Shown here piece by piece: positions 1 to 7,621 of a stretch of DNA of 11,584 nucleotides. The stretch spans positions 1 to 11,584 of the forward strand of contig PMUF01000601.1 of NCBI GenBank assembly GCA_003167015.1, read 5' to 3'. The DNA is from Chitinophagaceae bacterium. Lineage in GTDB: Bacteria; Bacteroidota; Bacteroidia; Chitinophagales; Chitinophagaceae. Under the pieces are notes generated by a model. It was given only the letters and a program-made list of their open reading frames with translations, searched no databases and was not told where the DNA came from. The translations under genes and the position numbers were made by a program. Position 1 is the stretch's first letter. Each line of letters starts with the position of its first letter.

Positions 1-336
1 CACCCAGTCCGCACCCGTCAACACCACCGCCGAAGAATCCCCCCCATCGATCGTCGCATGCCCCTCCCCATAACTCCCAATCCACACCGGACGCAGAGAA
101 GCCCCCCCATGCCCAACCCGCAACATACCGGCAAAAGTCTGCCCCCCATGAAAAAAAACCGAATCCCCGGCCGCAAGCTGCATCCGGCTGACCGCAAAAA
201 GCGTCTTCCACGGATGACCCAGGCTCCCATCCTGCCTGTCATCCCCGTTGGCAGCGATATAATAATTCCTGGCCATCCCTTCGTAACTTAACAGCCCTAA
301 AAAACAACCAATCCAAACAAATTTTAGCCCGCTCAT
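1..336 (-). CDS. Secreted right-handed beta-helix protein, N-terminal part (possible polysaccharide lyase), cut by window edge
   Basis: An ATG at 336 opens a frame that stays open for 112 codons to the left edge, so the 3' end is missing. The first ~22 residues look like a Sec signal peptide (hydrophobic FVWIGCFLGLL, possible cleavage after GMA). Next come YYIAANGDD, GSLGHPWKTL, LAAGDSVFFHGGQTFAG and SYGEGHATIDGG. This order (Y-[IV]-x-x-N-G-x-D, a G-T/S-x-x-x-P-W/F-K-T-L segment, a G-D-x-V-x-F segment, then a DGG turn) is typical of the first coils of right-handed beta-helix proteins, which include pectate and other polysaccharide lyases and DUF1565-type proteins. The start lies two bases after the susD stop, so the two genes are very likely co-transcribed and the protein probably acts on the glycan bound by SusCD. 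Catalytic residues are outside the window, so the enzyme class is unknown. The coding strand is unusually rich in G runs. Confidence 0.8.
   Translation of the reverse strand, partial: MSGLKFVWIGCFLGLLSYEGMARNYYIAANGDDRQDGSLGHPWKTLFAVSRMQLAAGDSVFFHGGQTFAGMLRVGHGGASLRPVWIGSYGEGHATIDGGDSSAVVLTGADWV
39..158 (-). repeat. Cluster of homopolymer tracts in the beta-helix gene
   Basis: Within 120 bases of the coding region there are two 7-base C runs (39-45 and 102-108), one 6-base C run (142-147) and one 8-base A run (151-158), written as on the plus strand. On the coding strand these are G7, G7, G6 and T8. The reading frame is intact through all of them in this copy. Confidence 0.85.
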
Positions 337-338
337 AA

Positions 339-2099
339 TCAATACCCCGGATTTTGCTGCAACGATGGATTAAGGATAATTTCCTGTTGTGGGATCGGAT
401 AATATTCATTCTTACCCTTTTCGAAATTTGCAGTCGACAACACACTGCCTACCCCCCGGGTCTTCTCAACCGTTAAAAAATTATTCAAATAGGTACTGGC
501 ATTCCCCCAGCGGACCAGGTCGAAGAACCTTTGGCCCTCTTCCGCGAACTCCAGCCGCCGCTCGAACTGGATGGCGGCCATAGCATAGCTCTGGCTCGTC
601 CAGGGCGCCGTATACAATCCCATATAATAATTCGCCGAAGGATACCCGGATGAACTATCGATCGCTACCATACAGCCATTCATCGCCCTGGACCGGACCA
701 TATTGACATAAGTCCGCGCCTGATCAATCGTTCCGGCCATTACCTCCGCTTCCGCCGCCCACAACAAGACATCGGCCCACCGGATAATATTGTAGTTGAC
801 CGCACTGTTACCTACATAATAATAAGCGCTGATAATACCTCCAAAGCCTATTCCTTCCTCACTTTGCTTGAACATATTTTTGATATTGAGATAGGGGCCG
901 CCAAAAGCCTGATTGGCCACCCAACTCGCCCCGGGATCAACGCCCCAGTCAAGGTAAGGCACTCCGCGCCGGCCGACCGACCAGTCCAACCGCGGATCGA
1001 CAGTCCCCTGGTAAGGCACGAATGGGCTGGAAGATGGGATGTTCATGTCATTGGTCATATTGGTGACATTGGACGTGTCATTACCCGACGCATCCATCAT
1101 CGGCAGCCCGTTGACATCGGTCTTGAAGGCATTTACCACACTGAACGAAGGCTGTTTCCAATATCCATACGTCACATCCGCCGCCGTACCGACCGGCGAT
1201 ACGCCCGTCTCGCCCAAATTGGCATTATCCGGCAGGCTTGTCGGGTCTACAGAAAAATTGATCTGTAATACAGTCTCCGAATTATTTTCCGTGCCTACAT
1301 CAAAATTATCATGATAACAGTTGGTCAGCGCATACTTGGTCCCTTGCCAGTTCACCCCATTGGCAATGATCGTGTCGACCAGCGCCAGCGCCTGCGGATA
1401 TTTCTGCTCGAATAAATAACACTTGACAAGGTAACATGCCGCCGCCCATTTATTGGCCTGGCCGGCTAAAGGCTGCACTTCATTCATGTTATCATAACCA
1501 AACCGGAAATCCGCCTCGATCTGCGGCCAGATATTCGCGGAATTGGGCAGATTATTGAAATTGATTACCGTCTCATTTACATAAGGCACATTATTCCACA
1601 TCTTCTTGAGATCAAAATGAAAATGGCCCCGCAGGAACCGGGCCTCCCCAAGCGACTCATTCTTGGCCGCCGTCGACATATTCGTAGCATTCTCCGCCGC
1701 CAGGATCACCGCATTGGCCCGCGCAACCCCGTCGTAATCCGCCGTCCATTTGTCGTCCAGGAAACCGGTTGTTGAGAGTTCTTCATAGTTCTCGATATTC
1801 AAGGCATCCGGGACCTGGTGCGGCAACCCGCTGGTACCTGATCCGCCTACATAAGTATCCCCGGATGTGATATCCCCATAGATCCAGTTCGTCCCCGAAG
1901 TTCCCCACCATGTGCTCTTCACGTCGATGCCCGTCAGGTCATGATAGGCGCCGATCAGCAATAGCTGAACGCCGGCGCTGTCATAGAAATCATTCAGCGT
2001 GGTACTATTACCTTGTGGCGGCACGGTGAGGAAGCTTTTTTTGCAAGCGCCGCAGAACAACAGCAAGCCGGCTATAAGTATAAAAAATGAATTTTTCAT
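339..2099 (-). CDS. SusD/RagB-family outer-membrane glycan-binding lipoprotein
   Basis: A 586-residue protein that partners the SusC transporter by forming a surface lid that captures glycan (known for the family). The chosen ATG at 2099 gives a lipoprotein signal: hydrophobic ILIAGLLLF, then the lipobox C-G-A-C with Cys19 lipidated, followed by KKSFLTVPPQG, the usual SusD opening. The frame stays open upstream to 2189 but that would bury the signal peptide inside the protein and overlap susC, so it is rejected. The C-terminal part carries the family signature FERRLEFAEEGQRFFDLVRW (about residues 512-531) and YYPIPQQEI near the end (566-574). Length fits the family. It follows susC after 31 bases and precedes the beta-helix gene by two bases, so it sits mid-operon. 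The particular glycan cannot be read from the sequence. Confidence 0.95.
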   Translation of the reverse strand: MKNSFFILIAGLLLFCGACKKSFLTVPPQGNSTTLNDFYDSAGVQLLLIGAYHDLTGIDVKSTWWGTSGTNWIYGDITSGDTYVGGSGTSGLPHQVPDALNIENYEELSTTGFLDDKWTADYDGVARANAVILAAENATNMSTAAKNESLGEARFLRGHFHFDLKKMWNNVPYVNETVINFNNLPNSANIWPQIEADFRFGYDNMNEVQPLAGQANKWAAACYLVKCYLFEQKYPQALALVDTIIANGVNWQGTKYALTNCYHDNFDVGTENNSETVLQINFSVDPTSLPDNANLGETGVSPVGTAADVTYGYWKQPSFSVVNAFKTDVNGLPMMDASGNDTSNVTNMTNDMNIPSSSPFVPYQGTVDPRLDWSVGRRGVPYLDWGVDPGASWVANQAFGGPYLNIKNMFKQSEEGIGFGGIISAYYYVGNSAVNYNIIRWADVLLWAAEAEVMAGTIDQARTYVNMVRSRAMNGCMVAIDSSSGYPSANYYMGLYTAPWTSQSYAMAAIQFERRLEFAEEGQRFFDLVRWGNASTYLNNFLTVEKTRGVGSVLSTANFEKGKNEYYPIPQQEIILNPSLQQNPGY

Positions 2100-2130
2100 A
2101 TCGAATGTCTTTGAGATGATCATAGATAAT

Positions 2131-5100
2131 TTAAAAACCGAGATTGACACCGGCCAGGTATTTCTTGGAGATCGGGTAGGCCGTGCCATAATCGATCCCT
2201 AAATTTTGAGGGGTTCCATCATTAACCTCTGGATCAAGCCCGCTGTAATGCGTAAAGGTGAACAGGTTATAGGCCTGCACATAGATCCGCAGGCGGCGGA
2301 TACCTTTCAGATGCGGAATGGTATAGCCCAGTTGTACCTGCTTGATCCGCATATATGACCCGCTCTCGACAAAAAAGCTGGATGGCGAAAGATCGTTGGC
2401 GCTTAGGTCCTGCGTAAAAATAGGCAGCTTACCATTGGGGTTTTCCGGCGACCATGTATTCAGCGCCGACGCGAATAATCCACCCTGACCGCCAACGGCG
2501 CCATTCGGCATTTCCGAGAGCACGCGCGAGTAATTGTAGATCTTGTTTCCGTAAACTCCCTGCAATAACACCCCAAAATCGAAATTGCTATAATACAGGT
2601 TCAGCGTATACCCATAGGTGAATTTTGGATTGGGACTGCCGAGATAGGTCTCATCCTGCGTATTGATGACCCCATCATGATTGAGGTCTTTGTATAACAC
2701 ATGTCCCAGCCCATTCTGCTTGGTGATCCCGAAAAAGGACTCATCAGGAGCGTTGTTGAGCTGGGTTGGGCTGCTGATTATTCCTTGGTATACATATCCG
2801 TAAAAGCTCGATACCGGCCTGCCTACAATGCTGCGGGTAAGATAATTGGCCCCGTTTGATCCATATACACCACCCTGAATAAAGGTACTGTCCAGACCAT
2901 TGATATAATCGACTTTATTGCGATACGTTGCGATATTAAAGGCCATCTCGAACCGCAGCTTCCCGATATGCTGGTTATATCCCATCTCCAGCTCGACACC
3001 CTTGTTCGTGAAATTCATCACATTCTCTACGGGCGAAAGCGCCGACCCTGCTGTTCCGGGCGTAGGCGGCGCCAGCAACAGCCCTTTATCCTCCTTATCA
3101 AACCAGTTAAAGCTGGCTGTCAGGCTATTATTAAAGACCGCTGCGTCAAAGCCGATATTCGTCGAAATATTGGATTCCCAGTGCAGGTAGGGATTGCCCA
3201 GCTGATAGGGAAAATACCCCGCCAGCGAAGAGGTATTCGTTCCGGCCAAATCATAGTCCCCAAAACCGCCGGAGGAAAATGTACCCAGGTAGAGCCCGGT
3301 GCTGATTGCGTCATTTCCGGTAGAGCCATAGGAGGCGCGAAGCTTCAGATCATTCAGCCAGCTGATACTCTTCATAAAATTCTCTTGGGATATCCGCCAG
3401 CCGACACTACCCGCCTCGAAATTACCATATTGCTTGTCGGGGCCGAACTTGGATGACCCGTCCCGGCGATAGGTCGCCGTCGCCAGATACTTGTCCATCA
3501 GGGAATAGGTGATATTGCCAAAATAGGAAATATTGGTCTCTTCATCCCCACCACCACCGACCGTCGGGACATAGGCGCTCCCGCTGCCCGTATTGCCATT
3601 GCTCAAGTACTCCGTACTTGAAGAAGCAAAGCCGATATTACCGGTCGTACCATAATAAGAGCGGAAAATATATTGCCTGGCCTCATAACCGGCAAAGGCC
3701 GATATTTTGTGGATTCCCCCAAGCGTTGTGGAATAAGCCAGCTTATTCAACCACCGCCAGTCCGTTATATAGCTCCCGCCCTCCGTAAAAAGATTAGTGG
3801 GCGCCGGGATGGGCTCCTGGTATTCGACGGGCGTATAAGAACGGGATTCGTTAGGGAACAATTGGAACCCGATCTGGTTAGTATAGATTAGCCCTTTGAT
3901 GGGTTCGAATTCGGCATAGGCTGTTCCGACAATAGACTGCGTATAATTCTTAGCGCCTCTCGATAACTCCTGAACCGTGTAGGGATTACTCGCATCCCCC
4001 AGTACCAGCGCCTTATTGACGCCGGCCAGGTTGCCCGCGATATCGTATTTCGGCAGCAATGGGGACAGCGCATACAGATTACTGATCACATTCGTCGCAC
4101 CACGCGTCACCGTGCTTTGCGTCGTATAAGACAACTCCACATTTTCGCCGACCCGGAACCAGGGCTTTATCTTAAATTGCGTATTCACCCGCAACGACAA
4201 CCGCTGAAAATAGGTAGCCAGCATGGTCCCCTGGTCATCCATATAGCCCATGCTGATGGCATAGTTATTCTTGTCTGTGGCCCCGCTGATGGTCATTTGG
4301 TGGTTCTGCGTCAGCGCCGGCTGGAAGATAGATGTCCACCAGTTCGTGCCCGCCTGGTTGGCCTTTAGGATTCGATAGTTCTGGTAATTATAAAGGGATG
4401 GCGCTGCCAGGGGACTGTTCTGCGGCACGCCGAGATTATTGGTATTGGTGCCTTCAATGATCCAATAAGGCAGGGCAGGGCCACCGCCGCTCGTATCGTA
4501 CATGCTGTAGTCCGCAAATGGCATTCCCGCTACACTATAGGAAGAATAAAGCGCATTCGCCTGCTGCTGTGGAGTAATGGTCTTCGGAAGATGCCTTGGC
4601 ACTTCCTCTCCCACATAAGAATTATAGTCAAAACGCGGCGCACCCAATTTACCTGTCTTTGTCGTAATAACGACAACCCCATTACTACCCTCCGCCCCAT
4701 ACAACGCGATCAGCGAAGGGTCTTTCAGGATCGTAATACTCTCGATCTCACCCGGGTCCAACAGGTTGCTGACATTGACGCTATAACTACCTGTCCCCAT
4801 CCTGATCTGCACCCCATCGATCACATACAGCGGGTCATTATCACCCAGCGTGCCTATACCGCGGATACGGATCGTCTGCGCATTCCCGGGACCACCTTGC
4901 CCGTCAACACTGACACCCGCCACCCGTCCTTCAATGGCGCCTTCCACCGTCGTCACCGGCGTCCCATCCACAACATCCCCCGAGATCGTCGAGGCCGCCC
5001 CCGTCACATCCCGCTTGCTCTGCTTCGAATACCCCGTCACCACGACCTCATTCAAGGCATTACCGCCGGTTTTCAACTGAAAGTCCAGTACCTGCACCTG

Positions 5101-5763
5101 ACCCTCCGCAACAGTGATGCTCCGGGTGATATTCTGATAGCCGACAGCCGAAACCTGGACTATATACTTGCCCGGCTTTAGACCCGCCAGTTGGAACTCA
5201 CCTCCCAACCCCGCGGAAGTACCCTTATCCGCTCCCGACAACGTGATGGACGCTCCGACAACCGGCTCATCCTTATCATTCGTGATCTTCCCCTTCAGCG
5301 TCCCGCCCTCCTGTCGCGCAGCCTCATCTTTCACTTCCCCCGCCGTTCGCCCACCCGCCGGATCATCTGCCCGGTAGATGATTATCTTATTGGCCACCAG
5401 CCGGTAAAGAAGACGCGTATTCGCCAGCAGAAGGTCCAGGGCCTTGTCCACGGTATAGCTTCCCCGGGAAAGACTGATACTCCTGTAATTGTCCACCTGC
5501 TGCCGGCTGTACGCAAAGCGGAATTCCGATTGCTGTTCGATCCTCGTAAAAGCCGTTCGCAAGGGTTCGTTCCTGAGTTCGAGAGAGACTCTTACATCGC
5601 TGAGTTCCTGGCTGTTACCGGTATTGGCCATCAACAATTGCAGTCCGGTACACCCCATCGCGACAAGCAGGCAAGTTAGCTTCATAATCCAACCTTTGTA
5701 ATGAGTAGGACAGACAGCAGGAAAACGACATAGGTTTCCCCGCTGTGGAAATAAAAATTCCAT
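2131..5763 (-). CDS. SusC/RagA-family TonB-dependent transporter with N-terminal STN signalling domain
   Basis: Outer-membrane TonB-dependent channel that imports glycans together with SusD. Counting from the internal Met at 5685, one sees a signal peptide (MKLTCLLVAMGCTGLQLLMA), an STN domain at about 33-104 (SLELRNEPLRTAF to NKIIIY), a carboxypeptidase-regulatory-like domain at 128-204, the NEVVVTGYS segment at 212-220, a plug domain with DPLYVIDGV at 284-292, and a 22-strand-type barrel to the C-terminus, which ends in a terminal Phe (VNLGF) as expected for BAM insertion. The STN domain is the part that, in FecA-type systems, touches a periplasmic FecR; a sigma/FecR pair lies just upstream, so this copy likely both transports and signals. 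Two starts are possible: 5763 (1210 residues, leader of 26 residues before MKLT) and 5685 (1184 residues). I kept the long form because long leaders ending just before MKLT are common in Chitinophaga SusC proteins, as I recall; the short form is nearly as likely. Confidence 0.95.
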   Translation of the reverse strand: MEFLFPQRGNLCRFPAVCPTHYKGWIMKLTCLLVAMGCTGLQLLMANTGNSQELSDVRVSLELRNEPLRTAFTRIEQQSEFRFAYSRQQVDNYRSISLSRGSYTVDKALDLLLANTRLLYRLVANKIIIYRADDPAGGRTAGEVKDEAARQEGGTLKGKITNDKDEPVVGASITLSGADKGTSAGLGGEFQLAGLKPGKYIVQVSAVGYQNITRSITVAEGQVQVLDFQLKTGGNALNEVVVTGYSKQSKRDVTGAASTISGDVVDGTPVTTVEGAIEGRVAGVSVDGQGGPGNAQTIRIRGIGTLGDNDPLYVIDGVQIRMGTGSYSVNVSNLLDPGEIESITILKDPSLIALYGAEGSNGVVVITTKTGKLGAPRFDYNSYVGEEVPRHLPKTITPQQQANALYSSYSVAGMPFADYSMYDTSGGGPALPYWIIEGTNTNNLGVPQNSPLAAPSLYNYQNYRILKANQAGTNWWTSIFQPALTQNHQMTISGATDKNNYAISMGYMDDQGTMLATYFQRLSLRVNTQFKIKPWFRVGENVELSYTTQSTVTRGATNVISNLYALSPLLPKYDIAGNLAGVNKALVLGDASNPYTVQELSRGAKNYTQSIVGTAYAEFEPIKGLIYTNQIGFQLFPNESRSYTPVEYQEPIPAPTNLFTEGGSYITDWRWLNKLAYSTTLGGIHKISAFAGYEARQYIFRSYYGTTGNIGFASSSTEYLSNGNTGSGSAYVPTVGGGGDEETNISYFGNITYSLMDKYLATATYRRDGSSKFGPDKQYGNFEAGSVGWRISQENFMKSISWLNDLKLRASYGSTGNDAISTGLYLGTFSSGGFGDYDLAGTNTSSLAGYFPYQLGNPYLHWESNISTNIGFDAAVFNNSLTASFNWFDKEDKGLLLAPPTPGTAGSALSPVENVMNFTNKGVELEMGYNQHIGKLRFEMAFNIATYRNKVDYINGLDSTFIQGGVYGSNGANYLTRSIVGRPVSSFYGYVYQGIISSPTQLNNAPDESFFGITKQNGLGHVLYKDLNHDGVINTQDETYLGSPNPKFTYGYTLNLYYSNFDFGVLLQGVYGNKIYNYSRVLSEMPNGAVGGQGGLFASALNTWSPENPNGKLPIFTQDLSANDLSPSSFFVESGSYMRIKQVQLGYTIPHLKGIRRLRIYVQAYNLFTFTHYSGLDPEVNDGTPQNLGIDYGTAYPISKKYLAGVNLGF

Positions 5764-5780
5764 AGTTTTGGCAAGTTTTA

Positions 5781-5810
5781 AATAGTTACACCATTATTGT
5801 TTAAAACAAC
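5781..5810 (-). promoter_or_regulatory. Weak candidate promoter ahead of susC
   Basis: Read on the minus strand, GTTG (5810-5807) is followed after 18 bases by TAACTATT (5788-5781). This partly resembles the Bacteroidota housekeeping pattern TTTG / TAnnTTTG, with mismatches in the -7 part. If susC is switched on by the neighbouring ECF sigma factor, the true elements would differ and I cannot name them. It lies between the hairpin after the anti-sigma gene and the susC start. Confidence 0.2.
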
Positions 5811-5813
5811 CCG

Positions 5814-5835
5814 CATCCCGGCTCCACCCGGGATG
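5814..5835 (-). terminator. Hairpin after the anti-sigma gene, likely intrinsic terminator or attenuator
   Basis: On the minus strand CATCCCGG and CCGGGATG form a perfect 8-bp stem around a 6-base loop. The stem starts two bases after the anti-sigma stop codon. It is followed by CGGGTTGTTTT and preceded by AAAA, so the flanks can pair further (AAAAC with GTTTT). The T-run is short and begins several bases after the stem, so termination may be partial. Its position between the regulatory pair and susC fits separation of low-level regulator expression from inducible susCD expression. Confidence 0.55.
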
Positions 5836-5837
5836 TT

Positions 5838-6947
5838 TTAATTACAACCTTTCCCATCGATCACTATCGTATTCCCCTTGATCACAAAATTCGATTGGCT
5901 TACCGCACAGATCACCGTCATGATCTCATCCAGGTCATCCTCCTGGTAAAAAGTAGCCGTCACCCGGCATTCCTTCACGATAGCATTGGCAAAAGAAACC
6001 GTTACATTAAATCGCTGCCCGATCCGCCGTGCAGCCTCCTCCATCGTGATGTCGTCAAAAACGACCTCCTCCGGCTTCCAGGCCATCACAGCCTCGACAT
6101 TCACCTTTTGCGAGATATACCCCTCCGTATCTTTATTATACCGCATCTGCTGATTATCTGTCAACAGTCCCATGTTGGAACGCCCCTTCAGCACCTGCAC
6201 CTTCCCATGGTCTACCGTCACCTCGATGGCATCCTCACCGGGATACGCCTTAATGTTGAAAGCCGTCCCCAACACCTTCGTCACGATCTTGCCGGTATGC
6301 ACCAGAAATGGCTGACCAGTTCTATGCACAATATCGAAATACGCTTCCCCGCTCAGGGTCACTTCACGCCCCCCGGCAATGTCCGGCGGATAGTCCAGCG
6401 TGCTATGCCTGTTTAAGATCACGGTACTCCCGTCCGGCAGATGGACAACCCTCCTTTTCTCCCCGGCAGTCAAATGACCTGCCCCTCCCATCTTCGCACC
6501 GGCAGCAGGCGCAGTCACGATGGCCGGTTGAGCCGCTGCCGCAGGATGCACAACCGATCTCCCGCTCATCCTGAGCGACAAATAGCCCGCCGTACCAGCC
6601 AGCAGCAAGAAGACGGCCACGATAGCACGATAGCTGTGACGCCACCCTATCCGTGGCTCGGCCGGCCCGGCGGCAGACCCATCCACTCCCGTCTCACTCA
6701 CCCACCCGTACATCTTGTCCCAATCCTCTCCCGCCTCGCTCACCCGCCCATACATCTTGTCCCAATCCACCGGGTACTCCGTATTCGCGGCCTTCAGATC
6801 CTCCCAGAGTATACACATCTGCTCTGACAATGCCTTTTCCGCATCCGCCTGCCTCAGCAGCGTGACTAATTCCTGCACTTCCTGGGCCGTAATGTCACGG
6901 CGCAGGTATCGCGCAAAGAGTTCCTGTAATCGTTGAGAAGAATCCAT
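5838..6947 (-). CDS. FecR-family anti-sigma factor (DUF4974-type), inner-membrane
   Basis: A 369-residue single-pass inner-membrane protein that holds the ECF sigma factor and responds to the STN domain of SusC (role known for the family). Layout: cytoplasmic head about 1-105, which opens with a helical sigma-binding-like region (MDSSQRLQELFARYLRRDIT); membrane helix about 107-124 (YRAIVAVFLLLAGTAGYLSL); FecR domain about 163-255 with RRVVHLPDGSTVILN, SGEAYFDIV and VKVLGTAFNIKAY-like segments; C-terminal DUF4974-like domain from about 294 (VVFDDITMEEAARRIGQRF). Start ATG at 6947 lies 31 bases after the sigma stop, giving the usual sigma-FecR order. Oddity: residues 61-74 and 75-88 are a direct tandem duplication (DWDKMYGxVSExG) in the cytoplasmic region, close to the membrane. 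Otherwise of normal length. Confidence 0.93.
   Translation of the reverse strand: MDSSQRLQELFARYLRRDITAQEVQELVTLLRQADAEKALSEQMCILWEDLKAANTEYPVDWDKMYGRVSEAGEDWDKMYGWVSETGVDGSAAGPAEPRIGWRHSYRAIVAVFLLLAGTAGYLSLRMSGRSVVHPAAAAQPAIVTAPAAGAKMGGAGHLTAGEKRRVVHLPDGSTVILNRHSTLDYPPDIAGGREVTLSGEAYFDIVHRTGQPFLVHTGKIVTKVLGTAFNIKAYPGEDAIEVTVDHGKVQVLKGRSNMGLLTDNQQMRYNKDTEGYISQKVNVEAVMAWKPEEVVFDDITMEEAARRIGQRFNVTVSFANAIVKECRVTATFYQEDDLDEIMTVICAVSQSNFVIKGNTIVIDGKGCN
6684..6767 (-). repeat. Two tandem 42-bp copies inside the anti-sigma gene
   Basis: The copies at 6726-6767 and 6684-6725 encode DWDKMYGRVSEAGE and DWDKMYGWVSETGV. Codon by codon comparison shows 37 of 42 identical bases. Three of the five differences change an amino acid (R to W, A to T, E to V). 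The frame is kept. Confidence 0.95.
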
Positions 6948-6978
6948 ACAAGCCTGACACTTGTGCGGAAAGAAAGGA

Positions 6979-7551
6979 CTAATGCAGAAGAAAAAATAGT
7001 ATACCGCTCATCATGATAGACCCATGTTCCCCCAAATAATGCCGGATGAACCGCAAGGCCTCCACCATATGATTCTTGACGGTATTCCGGCTAAGATGCA
7101 GGTGACGGGCGATCTCCTCATGATTCAACCCGCGGTCACGGCTCAACTGGTAGACCAGCCGCCGCTGAGGAGACAACATATCGAGGGCATCCCGCAGCAA
7201 CCGCTGATAATCAGCCACCAGCGACTGGTCCTCGACATTATTATTGTTATGGCGTTCCGGCGCCGCCAGCTCCTGTAGCTCCCGGAGCAGCTTTATATCA
7301 TGGCCCGCCTTACGCAAATGGTTCAGGGTCCTGTTTCGGGCAATCGTAAAAATGTACCCATCGAGGTTGTCCACCTCGTGCAGGATGTCCCGGCATAGCC
7401 AGAGCTTGATAAATATTTCCTGGGTGATCTCCTCTGCCGCATAGGGCGAACGCGCTATGGTCAGTACATAGCCAAAAAGCCTGTTCTTATAGTTGTCAAA
7501 AAGACGCTTAAAAGATTCATCGGTAAAATAGGGGCGCTCCTCGGTAGACAT
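6979..7551 (-). CDS. ECF RNA polymerase sigma factor (Bacteroidota RpoE-like), cognate to the FecR downstream
   Basis: A 190-residue ECF sigma factor. Region 2 spans about 13-81: FKRLFDNYKNRLFGYVL, the core AEEITQEIFIKLW (39-51) used for core-polymerase and -10 contacts, then GYIFTIARNRTLNHLRK. A variable linker with an Asn run (HNNNNVED, 101-108) leads to region 4 at about 118-172, whose helix-turn-helix GLNHEEIARHLHLSRNTVKN (141-160) reads the -35 element. The tail ends in a hydrophobic MMSGILFFLLH. It is followed by the FecR gene after 31 bases and then by susCD, the standard order for glycan-sensing ECF loci; the likely targets are susC, susD and the beta-helix gene. The 70-bp gap upstream separates it from the barrel-protein gene. 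Confidence 0.94.
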   Translation of the reverse strand: MSTEERPYFTDESFKRLFDNYKNRLFGYVLTIARSPYAAEEITQEIFIKLWLCRDILHEVDNLDGYIFTIARNRTLNHLRKAGHDIKLLRELQELAAPERHNNNNVEDQSLVADYQRLLRDALDMLSPQRRLVYQLSRDRGLNHEEIARHLHLSRNTVKNHMVEALRFIRHYLGEHGSIMMSGILFFLLH

Positions 7552-7584
7552 GGCAGCAATTTTTATATGGTCGCAATCGCCACC

Positions 7585-7592
7585 TAAAAGTA
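7585..7592 (-). promoter_or_regulatory. Possible -7 element ahead of the downstream ECF sigma gene
   Basis: TACTTTTA on the minus strand matches five of six fixed positions of the Bacteroidota TAnnTTTG element and lies about 34 bases before the sigma start, inside the 70-bp gap. No TTTG/TTG is seen at the right distance upstream, so the call is weak. The bases also sit in a small inverted repeat (ACCTA-CTTT-TAGGT). Confidence 0.2.
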
Positions 7593-7621
7593 GGTAATTA
7601 TTTCACTACTTTGAGCTTCCT

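Noticed and set aside
18..242. Minus-strand frame of 74 codons in the left edge region
   Set aside because: It is out of frame with the beta-helix protein, whose frame is open over the whole region and has a signal peptide and family motifs.
239..445. Minus-strand frame of 68 codons across the susD end
   Set aside because: Runs out of frame across both susD and the next gene; no features of its own.
2968..3456. Plus-strand open frame of 162 codons inside susC
   Set aside because: Shadow of the barrel region of SusC; no motif.
4591..5181. Plus-strand open frame of 196 codons inside susC
   Set aside because: It lies fully antisense to the STN-to-plug part of SusC and its translation is Arg/His/Pro-rich without any recognisable motif.
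6948..6964. Inverted repeat ACAAG/CTTGT between the sigma and anti-sigma genes
   Set aside because: Five-bp stem without a T-run; likely chance.
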